Assembly: GCA_028692875.1 (NCBI GenBank)
Contig: JAQUWL010000004.1
Span: forward strand, 1 to 64,000
From: Sulfurospirillaceae bacterium
Lineage (GTDB): Bacteria > Campylobacterota > Campylobacteria > Campylobacterales > Sulfurospirillaceae
Direction of reading: 5' to 3'
DNA: 64,000 bases
The notes beneath the pieces were generated by a model. It ran no database searches and was not told where the DNA came from. It saw only the letters and a program-made list of their open reading frames with translations. Below are positions 58,083 through 64,000 of this stretch, piece after piece (position 1 is the first letter of the stretch; the number at the start of each line of letters is the position of its first letter). A program made the translations under genes and the position numbers.

Positions 58083-58876
58083 CACTAAGCATTAAAAATC
58101 TTAATTATGCTTTGGGTAAAAAAAGACTTTTGCAAGATATATCTTTTGAGTCACAAGGTGGACAGATTGTCGGCATAATCGGTCCAAATGGGGCTGGAAA
58201 AAGTACACTTTTAAAGCATATTGCAGGATTTTTAAAGCCAAACACCTCAAATATTTTGCTTGACAAAATAGACCTTTGCAACCTAAATCCTAGAGCACTT
58301 TCTAAAAAGGTAGCCTATCTTTCGCAATTTTCATCTTCTGTGCACATCAGCGTTTTGGAAACTTTGGAACTTGGCAGACGAACTCATAGTGGTATGCAAA
58401 TCAACCAAAAAGATAAGCAGAAAATTGAAGAAACTATCACGCATTTTGATTTGAAAGATTTGCTAGAGCGTGATTTGGATAGTTTGAGTGGGGGGGAGAG
58501 ACAAAAGGTGCTCATCGCAAGTGCACTTTTGCAAGAACCTGATGTGCTCTTACTTGATGAGCCAATATCACACCTAGACCCAAAAAATCAGCTAGAAATG
58601 CTTCAAGCTGTGAAAAAAATTACAATAGAAAAGGGACTTGTTACACTTATCGTACTGCACGATATCCAACATGCCATTCACTATTCAACAATGCTTTTGC
58701 TACTCAAAAAAGGAAAGATTTCAAACTATATTGAAACAGGGCAACTAAACAAAGAGATGCTTGAAGAGCTTTTTGATGTTAAAACAAGCTTACATGTAAG
58801 CGAAGGTCATACGTTTGTATATTACGGTCATGTGCACGATGAAGGGCATCGTTTGCACCATCATCATACATTTTAA
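58079..58876 (+). CDS. ABC transporter ATPase with His-rich C-terminal tail
   Basis: 265 residues. Walker A GPNGAGKST at 35-43, signature SLSGGERQKVLIASALL, Walker B VLLLDEPISHLD and H-loop VLHDIQHA, as in FecE/BtuD ATPases. The last 27 residues (from about 58793) hold nine histidines, ending HRLHHHH-TF. Such a tail is not part of normal BtuD/FecE and could bind a transition metal or sense its level. Followed 14 bp later by the FmdE gene. Confidence 0.92.
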   Translation: MTLSIKNLNYALGKKRLLQDISFESQGGQIVGIIGPNGAGKSTLLKHIAGFLKPNTSNILLDKIDLCNLNPRALSKKVAYLSQFSSSVHISVLETLELGRRTHSGMQINQKDKQKIEETITHFDLKDLLERDLDSLSGGERQKVLIASALLQEPDVLLLDEPISHLDPKNQLEMLQAVKKITIEKGLVTLIVLHDIQHAIHYSTMLLLLKKGKISNYIETGQLNKEMLEELFDVKTSLHVSEGHTFVYYGHVHDEGHRLHHHHTF

Positions 58877-58890
58877 ATAAAGGGATTGCA

Positions 58891-59427
58891 ATGAATTTAT
58901 GGGAAAAATGTGTCGCATTTCATGGACACTCTTGTCCTGGTCTTGCTATAGGATTTAGAACAGTTGAGGCTGCCCAAAAATGGCTTGGTCTTGTTGGCTT
59001 TAGTCATGATGAGGAGTTAGTATGTGTAAGCGAAAACGATGCTTGTGGTATAGATGCTGTACAGGTCTTACTAGGCTGTAGTACTGGAAAGGGAAATTTA
59101 ATACACAAAGACATGGGCAAGCAGGCATTCAGTTTTTTTGACCGAAAAAATAATAAAAAAGGTCGCATTGTCTACAAGCACCCATTTAGCCCAAACATAC
59201 AAAGAGAAGAACTTCAAAAAAATATTCTCAGTACACCCCTTGAAGAACTTTTTGAACTCAAGATGCCAGATTTTGAAGTTCCAATACAAGCAAAAATATT
59301 TAAATCTATTCAATGCGAAAAGTGCGGGGAAAGTGCAATGGAGCAAAAAATGAGATTGGAAGATGGAAAAAAACTTTGCCTAGACTGTGCATCGGCATAT
59401 ACTAGAGGATGGGGGAGGCTACTTTAG
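58891..59427 (+). CDS. FmdE-family protein with C-terminal zinc ribbon
   Basis: 178 residues. The N-terminal CVAFHGHSCPGLAIGFRT is the FmdE signature (H11, H13, C15), followed by C52 and C63. The C-terminal 45 residues form a zinc ribbon, C142/C145/C163/C166. FmdE was named for an accessory subunit of molybdenum/tungsten formylmethanofuran dehydrogenase. In bacteria, FmdE genes often lie beside transport genes for metals; the exact function is not settled. Ends in an overlap of 9 bp with the convergent Cys-rich gene. Confidence 0.9.
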   Translation: MNLWEKCVAFHGHSCPGLAIGFRTVEAAQKWLGLVGFSHDEELVCVSENDACGIDAVQVLLGCSTGKGNLIHKDMGKQAFSFFDRKNNKKGRIVYKHPFSPNIQREELQKNILSTPLEELFELKMPDFEVPIQAKIFKSIQCEKCGESAMEQKMRLEDGKKLCLDCASAYTRGWGRLL

Positions 59428-59616
59428 CTTTTCCCCCATCTCTTTCATTTTACGTTCCATTTTCTTTTCAAAGGCTTCATTTGAAGGAGTTTCTTCGCAA
59501 GCAAATTTTACTTTGCCATAAAGTACGCACCCTTTATCTCCAGGATCACACTCTTTTTTAATAGCAATACATATGCCATCGACTTCCTTGGGGCACGACC
59601 AACCACCCACGTTCAT
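59419..59616 (-). CDS. Small Cys-rich protein
   Basis: 65 residues. Five cysteines in the first 40 residues (C8, C16, C23, C30, C40) and a charged helical tail (EKKMERKMKEMGEKLK). No signal peptide. The cysteines could hold zinc or form an Fe-S or redox site. It is convergent with the FmdE gene, overlapping it by 9 bp, and may be independent of the operon. I recall similar short proteins in Campylobacterota, annotated only as hypothetical. Confidence 0.7.
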   Translation of the reverse strand: MNVGGWSCPKEVDGICIAIKKECDPGDKGCVLYGKVKFACEETPSNEAFEKKMERKMKEMGEKLK

Positions 59617-59707
59617 CGCATATCCTTTAACTTAAAATATTTCTCGATTCTGCCCTATGAGATATTTTCAAAATAGATACCATCTTAAACATTTGGAATA
59701 TCAGTCA

Positions 59708-61387
59708 TCAAAACTCGGTTTTCAAAACTGCACCATTGCTGGCATTTGTTACAAGTTGTCGATACTGTTTGAGCCAACTTCCCTCGATAGCTTTTACATG
59801 AGGCTTAAACGCCTCTTTTCGTTTTGCTATCTCAGCTTCACTTATCTTTACATCTATCGTGTACGCATCAACATCTATTTCGATAATATCGCCATCTTGA
59901 ACCAATCCTATCATTCCACCTTCTGCCGCTTCTGGGCTTACATGTCCGATACTAAGTCCTCTAGTTGCACCACTAAAACGTCCATCGGTTATAAGTGCTA
60001 CATCTGCACCCAAACCCATCCCCATAATCATACTTGTAGGAGCTAGCATCTCTTGCATACCAGGACCTCCTCGAGGACCTTCATAGCGTATAACAACAAC
60101 ATTTCCTTTGGCGACTTTTCCTCCAACGATACCAGCTATGGCTTGTCTTTGAGAGTCAAAACATACCGCCTTTCCGCTAAATCTTCTCTCTCCAACGATT
60201 CCAGCGGTTTTGATAACACATCCATCTTTTGCAAGATTTCCAAAAAGTATCGCAAGTCCGCCAACTTTTGAGTAGGGATTTTCAAGCGTGTGAATGATAT
60301 TTGTATCTTTTATATCGGCTTTTGCTATACGCTCTGCGATAGTCTCACCCGTAACGGTTAGATTGTCCGTAAACAAAGCACCATTGTCTCTTCTTGCTAT
60401 CTCTTTCATAACAGCGTTTACACCGCCAGCACGGTTGATGTCTTCCATGTGCACGGTTGAAAGCGAAGGAGATATTTTGGCGATGTGAGAGACTTTTTTA
60501 CTTATCTCGTTGATATCGGCTATCTTAAAGTCCACGCCAGCTTCTTTGGCAATAGCTAACATGTGAAGAACAGTGTTAGAGCTTCCGCCCATTGCCATAT
60601 CGATAGCAAATGCGTTACGAACGGCTTTTTCGTTGAGGATATTTCTAAAATTGTACTTGCTATCAAGTGCTATCTCGCAAACTCTTTTGGCAGCCGAGCG
60701 AATCAAAACTTCACGCTCAGGAGTCAAAGCGGGGATTGTTCCGTTTCCAGAAAGTGCTATTCCCATAGCCTCCATAAGTGTATTCATACTATTTGCGGTA
60801 AACATTCCAGAACATGAGCCACCACTTGGACATGCGTTGCACTCGATGTCTGTTAGCTCCGCTTCACTCATGTCGCCTTTTTCAAACTTGCCAACCGCCT
60901 CAAACGCAGCCGCAAGGTCGATAGGAGTGCCTTCTTTGGTGTAGCCTTTTTTCATCGGTCCACCACTTACAAAAACGGTTGGAACATTGACTCGCAAAGC
61001 GCCCATTATCATACCGGGAACGATTTTGTCGCAGTTTGGCATACAAATCATCGCATCAAGTTTGTGAGCATTCATAACCGTTTCAATGGAGTTAGCTATC
61101 AACTCACGGCTTGGTAGAGAGTAAAGCATACCATCATGCCCCATAGCGATACCATCATCCACTCCGATAGTGTTAAACTCAAATGGAATACATCCATTTT
61201 TGCGAATCTCATCTTTGATGATTTTGCCGTATTCTGCTAGAAAAAAATGCCCTGGAATAATGTCAATGTATGAGTTGGCAACCCCAATAAATGGCTTATC
61301 AAAATCCTCTGTTTTTACACCAGTGGCTCTAAACAAACTTCGATGTGGTGCTCTATCGTAGCCCTTTTTAACCTGATCACTTCTCAT
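59708..61387 (-). CDS. ilvD: Dihydroxy-acid dehydratase
   Basis: 559 residues from the ATG at 61387, preceded by AAGGGA; an in-frame codon at 61441 adds unconserved sequence. Fe-S cysteines lie in [24 protein letters not shown] and the N-terminal region; [14 protein letters not shown] and [19 protein letters not shown] are diagnostic. It makes branched-chain keto acids for Val, Leu and Ile. The gene is monocistronic here. An TACATGTA site (61430-61437) lies in its upstream region. Confidence 0.96.
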   Translation of the reverse strand: MRSDQVKKGYDRAPHRSLFRATGVKTEDFDKPFIGVANSYIDIIPGHFFLAEYGKIIKDEIRKNGCIPFEFNTIGVDDGIAMGHDGMLYSLPSRELIANSIETVMNAHKLDAMICMPNCDKIVPGMIMGALRVNVPTVFVSGGPMKKGYTKEGTPIDLAAAFEAVGKFEKGDMSEAELTDIECNACPSGGSCSGMFTANSMNTLMEAMGIALSGNGTIPALTPEREVLIRSAAKRVCEIALDSKYNFRNILNEKAVRNAFAIDMAMGGSSNTVLHMLAIAKEAGVDFKIADINEISKKVSHIAKISPSLSTVHMEDINRAGGVNAVMKEIARRDNGALFTDNLTVTGETIAERIAKADIKDTNIIHTLENPYSKVGGLAILFGNLAKDGCVIKTAGIVGERRFSGKAVCFDSQRQAIAGIVGGKVAKGNVVVIRYEGPRGGPGMQEMLAPTSMIMGMGLGADVALITDGRFSGATRGLSIGHVSPEAAEGGMIGLVQDGDIIEIDVDAYTIDVKISEAEIAKRKEAFKPHVKAIEGSWLKQYRQLVTNASNGAVLKTEF

Positions 61388-61458
61388 AAAATTTCCCTTA
61401 AGTTTTTCGGTGATTATAGCGAAATACTCTACATGTAACAATGTTTTAATATAACTTC

Positions 61459-61487
61459 TTTACATTAGAAAAAAAAACTGATATACT
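61459..61487 (+). promoter_or_regulatory. Promoter of the tRNA operon
   Basis: TTTACA (61459-61464), 17-bp spacer, TATACT (61482-61487), about 18 bp before tRNA-Gly. A near-consensus sigma-70 promoter, stronger in its -35 than most in the window, as expected for stable RNA. Confidence 0.75.
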
Positions 61488-61505
61488 TTCAACTCTTTTT
61501 TAAAT

Positions 61506-61580
<75 letters not shown>

Positions 61581-61608
61581 TAAAACTTTAAAATTGCGAA
61601 AAAACTAT

Positions 61609-61696
61609 GCCCGGGTGGCGGAATAGGTAGACGCAAGGGACTTAAAATCCCTCGCTCGTTTTGAGCGTACCGGTTCAAGTCCGGTCTCGGGCACCA
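61609..61696 (+). tRNA. tRNA-Leu (TAA)
   Basis: 88 nt with a long variable arm (CGCTCG...CGAGCG-like) and encoded CCA. Acceptor GCCCGGG/CTCGGGC (with a G-C/G-T end), anticodon loop CTTAAAA (TAA), T-arm CCGGT-TCAAGTC-CGG. Second in the operon. Confidence 0.96.
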
Positions 61697-61705
61697 CAAA
61701 AAGTC

Positions 61706-61779
61706 GGCGATATAGCCAAGCGGTAAGGCATGGGCCTGCAAAGCCTTGATCCCCGGTTCAAATCCGGGTGTCGCCTCCA
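61706..61779 (+). tRNA. tRNA-Cys (GCA)
   Basis: 74 nt with encoded CCA. Acceptor GGCGATA/TGTCGCC, short D-arm GCC/GGC, anticodon loop CTGCAAA (GCA), T-arm CCCGG-TTCAAAT-CCGGG. Third in the operon. Charges cysteine. Confidence 0.96.
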
Positions 61780-61803
61780 ACTTTTTTGCGATTTTACTAC
61801 TGT

Positions 61804-61891
61804 CGGGAGATGGCAGAGCGGCTTAATGCGGCGGTCTTGAAAACCGTTGAAGGTAACACTTCCGGGGGTTCAAATCCCTCTCTCCCGGCCA
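61804..61891 (+). tRNA. tRNA-Ser (TGA)
   Basis: 88 nt with encoded CCA. Acceptor CGGGAGA/TCTCCCG (a 5' C, less common), anticodon stem GCGGT/ACCGT with loop CTTGAAA (TGA), long variable arm. Last tRNA; its 3' end lies 1 bp from the stop of the convergent ATPase gene. No duplicated 3' end was seen nearby. Confidence 0.95.
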
Positions 61892-61892
61892 C

Positions 61893-63140
61893 TTACTTGA
61901 AAAAATACTCCCAAAAACTTACTACCTCTATATTTTCTATTGTATCTTTGTGATTATAAGTAATGATATATCTCTCATCCACATCAAAAGGAAGTTTTTT
62001 AATTGCGTTTATTTCTCTGTTTTTGTTTTGTTCATTAAGCTCATAGCATACTTGTATGGCGATAGTTTTGTCTGCTTTTTTCACTATAAAATCACACTCT
62101 ACCTCTTTATTATAAAAAAATATCTCATACCCATTTTTTTGCAATTCACTAAATACAAGATTTTCAAGCAACTTCCAATAGTTTGAGCTAAAACTGTATC
62201 CTAAGTTCATAAAACCGTTGTCACACAAGTAGAGTTTCTTTTTGTTGTTTGCCTGCTCTTTTAGGGAGTATGAGAAAAGTTTTAGTTCACTAAACAGATA
62301 GCAATCTTCTAGGGCTTGTATATAATCTTTTATTGATTTATCGTTTAATTTTACGGCTTTTGCCAAAGATGAGTATGAATATGTCGAAGCAAGATTGCTG
62401 AGCCCATAAAAACTCAACTCCTTAAATCCTTTTATGTCCCTTATTTGATTATTTGCTATGCAATCTTTCAAAAGAATAGTGTCATAATAACTAATAAGAA
62501 CCTCCCTTTTTAAATCATCTTGCAGTTGATAAACTTCCGCAAATGAGCCGTAATTCATCATATCATCAACAAGTTTTAAAACTTTTGGTAACTGCTTATG
62601 AAGCTCTAAAAAGCTCCTGATATCATTTATCTTTAAAATTTCACCGAAGCTAAGGGGGTAAACTTTTGTCGAGATATATCGCCCAGTAAGTAAAGTCGCA
62701 AATTCTCCATTTAAAAGCGAGGAGTTAGAGCCTGTTATAAATATTTTCTCAAACTCGTCACTATCATATACGCTTTTAACATATTTTTCCCAGCCATTTA
62801 TCGCTTGAACCTCATCTAAAAAAAGATATTTTATCTCTTTTTGGGTAAGTTTTTTTGCTGTTTGGATTACCTCATAAAAACTTTTTGGGTCGTTGGAATA
62901 TTTAGTAAAAAAAGGGTCATCTAGGTTGATATAGAGTATCTCTTGCGGGTCGATATGTTGCGAAAGATGATTTATCATCAATTTAAAAAGCGACGACTTC
63001 CCACTTCTTCTTATTCCCTGCAAAACTTGGATATGTTTAGTTTTCAAATTTGTAAGAAGTTTTTGAAAAACATCTCTCTCGTATAGTTTTTTATAGCTAT
63101 GTTCCCAATGCTTATTTTGAGATATTATAACATTGTTCAT
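61893..63140 (-). CDS. AAA-type ATPase with DUF4143 domain
   Basis: 415 residues. Walker A GIRRSGKSSLFK (about 43-54), Walker B KYLFLDEVQAINGW, sensor GSNSSLL. The C-terminal DUF4143 region has a nuclease-like pattern ECDFIVKKADKTIAIQVCYEL. This family is common, patchily distributed and often near mobile DNA, and its function is unknown. It lies next to a tRNA cluster, a usual insertion point. A palindrome lies 14 bp upstream of its start. Base composition is slightly more A/T-rich than neighbours, by eye. Confidence 0.9.
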   Translation of the reverse strand: MNNVIISQNKHWEHSYKKLYERDVFQKLLTNLKTKHIQVLQGIRRSGKSSLFKLMINHLSQHIDPQEILYINLDDPFFTKYSNDPKSFYEVIQTAKKLTQKEIKYLFLDEVQAINGWEKYVKSVYDSDEFEKIFITGSNSSLLNGEFATLLTGRYISTKVYPLSFGEILKINDIRSFLELHKQLPKVLKLVDDMMNYGSFAEVYQLQDDLKREVLISYYDTILLKDCIANNQIRDIKGFKELSFYGLSNLASTYSYSSLAKAVKLNDKSIKDYIQALEDCYLFSELKLFSYSLKEQANNKKKLYLCDNGFMNLGYSFSSNYWKLLENLVFSELQKNGYEIFFYNKEVECDFIVKKADKTIAIQVCYELNEQNKNREINAIKKLPFDVDERYIITYNHKDTIENIEVVSFWEYFFK

Positions 63141-63153
63141 AGTGTAATCCTTG

Positions 63154-63171
63154 AGATATATAGATATCTCG
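63154..63171. promoter_or_regulatory. Palindrome at the DUF4143 gene promoter
   Basis: GAGATAT (63154-63160), ATAG, ATATCTC (63165-63171): perfect 7-bp arms 14 bp upstream of the ATPase start. A second related piece GATATATC follows at about 63183-63190. Candidate operator. Confidence 0.45.
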
Positions 63172-63291
63172 TATTATATTGCGATATATCCAACATGTCA
63201 ACAGCAGATGCACAAACACAAACTCCGATTTGAAACTTTAAACATAACCTTTACGGACTATTTTTTGCTTACATATTTCAAAGGAGATGCT

Positions 63292-63642
63292 ATGCAAAGT
63301 AGGCTTTTTGAGATAGACCCGATGGCTGGTATCGGTTATGGTATGTACAATGCGCTGAAAAAAGAGAAGGGGAGTTTTGAGGATTTTTTATTGCATTATG
63401 ACTCTCATCAAGTAAACGAAGGCGACAATAGCTGGCTTACCAAACTCATATCTGAGGATATTTTTTCAAGCATAGCCTCGCCCGAAATATTTGAAGCTAT
63501 GGGAGCTTTGGGCATTAACGGTATTGATTTTCTCTCTTCGGGCAATTTTTTTGATACGCAAACAAGTGCCTACAAGCTTCAAATCCTTCAAGAGATGCAA
63601 AAACGAAAGATAACACCTCCGCCAAATATCACTTGCATGTAA
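63292..63642 (+). CDS. Unknown 116-residue protein
   Basis: From the ATG at 63292, which follows AAGGAGA; the in-frame start at 63151 would include a palindrome and lacks a site. No signal or membrane segment. The N-terminal FEIDPMAGIGYGMYNALKKEK and central acidic helices are followed by a Pro-containing C terminus. No known family recognised. It is divergent from the ATPase and convergent with the gene at 63646. Confidence 0.65.
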   Translation: MQSRLFEIDPMAGIGYGMYNALKKEKGSFEDFLLHYDSHQVNEGDNSWLTKLISEDIFSSIASPEIFEAMGALGINGIDFLSSGNFFDTQTSAYKLQILQEMQKRKITPPPNITCM

Positions 63643-63645
63643 AGA

Positions 63646-63996
63646 CTACGCAACCTCTTCGTCCCACAAAACAGAGACACCATATTCCTTGTCTGTAACT
63701 ACGTATTTGAAGTACTCTCTCGTGCCTTTTCTCCCATGAAGTCGTACGATAACTTGACCTTGTTGGAGAAGTGTTCTCATCTCTCTTTCGCTAAAACTCC
63801 GCTTATTCCAACGCCTAAAAACATTTGAATAAACTCTAAAACGACAAGTTGCATCTACACTAAAGACATAAGTATCGCTGATATCACGCTCTTTTGTAGC
63901 ATTTTCACATGTATAAAGATACACCTTTTGACCTTGAACCATTATCTCCTTGGAAAAAACCCGCCCTTTACAATATGGACATGTTCCTAATGTCAT
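63646..63996 (-). CDS. Zinc-ribbon protein of unknown function
   Basis: 116 residues. The start MTLGTCPYCKGRVF gives CxxC, and CENATKERD and CRFRV supply two more cysteines, resembling a topoisomerase-type zinc ribbon that binds nucleic acid. The remainder (RRWNKRSFSEREMRTLLQQG, GQVIVRLHGRKG) is basic and could bind DNA or RNA. The 4 bp to its right is the window edge, so an upstream start outside the window is possible. Confidence 0.65.
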   Translation of the reverse strand: MTLGTCPYCKGRVFSKEIMVQGQKVYLYTCENATKERDISDTYVFSVDATCRFRVYSNVFRRWNKRSFSEREMRTLLQQGQVIVRLHGRKGTREYFKYVVTDKEYGVSVLWDEEVA

Positions 63997-64000
63997 AAGC

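Noticed and set aside
61880-61960. att site duplicated from tRNA-Ser 3' end
   Set aside because: No second copy of the tRNA-Ser tail was seen downstream and no integrase is present in the window.

Overview
This window reads as a chromosomal segment of a Campylobacterota (Epsilonproteobacteria) genome, probably a free-living sulfur-oxidising relative of Sulfurimonas, Sulfuricurvum or Sulfurospirillum. The evidence is low G+C (about 36% by eye), dense gene packing with many 1-20 bp overlaps, and gene orders I recall from Campylobacter jejuni and Helicobacter pylori: ccoG / rpsU / UPF0323 / glutathionylspermidine-synthase-like / hydroxyacid dehydrogenase / yajQ, and RNase J / ksgA / nucleoside-phosphorylase-like / rlmN / tiny membrane protein. 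Sulfide:quinone oxidoreductase with a dihaem cytochrome c points to sulfur metabolism. I cannot fix the genus from sequence alone. No intergenic stretch exceeds about 180 bp, and I see no CRISPR array, insertion sequence or prophage.

Layout. 1-4300: a truncated response regulator, a DUF1104-like protein, and an Mla-type lipid transport operon (mlaE-mlaF-mlaD-lipoprotein). 4348-9772: a lipoprotein, a Tat-signal superoxide-reductase-like protein, yajQ, and a run ending at rpsU. 9943-11960: a degenerate serine-recombinase-like DNA-binding protein and ccoG. 12013-15246: tRNA-Val-thrS-infC-rpmI-rplT, with a duplicated RNA motif in both ribosomal-protein spacers. 15302-18518: pstSCAB phosphate uptake. 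18668-24669: lspA-glmM, rpsT-prfA, and an operon of a truncated spermidine-synthase-like protein, coaE, dapF and a Bax-like glucosaminidase. 24771-30167: purM, ydcF-like, a KefB/C-type antiporter, an unknown membrane protein and protoporphyrinogen oxidase. 30237-38602: RNA and DNA maintenance genes, hisF, rlmN and a 31-residue membrane protein.

38606-49643: an FAH-family protein, an RluA-family pseudouridine synthase, purB, and an unusual ribonucleotide reductase cluster in which class I subunits (nrdA, nrdB) flank a class III set (nrdD, a separate 54-residue glycyl-radical polypeptide, nrdG). Then come a nitrilase-like protein, a Pcm-like methyltransferase and a small membrane protein. 49691-55115: dihaem cytochrome c, Tat-exported SQR, recJ and pyrG. 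55268-59427: a tightly overlapping five-gene operon (methyltransferase, FecB/C/D-type ABC transporter, FmdE-like protein) that I regard as a candidate metal-uptake system. 59419-64000: a Cys-rich small protein, ilvD, a Gly-Leu-Cys-Ser tRNA operon, a DUF4143-type ATPase and two unknown genes.

Four signals stand out. The glycyl-radical loop of NrdD is on its own polypeptide. The FmdE/ABC/methyltransferase operon has a His-rich ATPase tail. The palindrome YTACATGTAR is strongly over-represented, mostly inside genes. Matching hairpin-plus-CCCATT elements precede both rpmI and rplT, as expected for L20 autoregulation.
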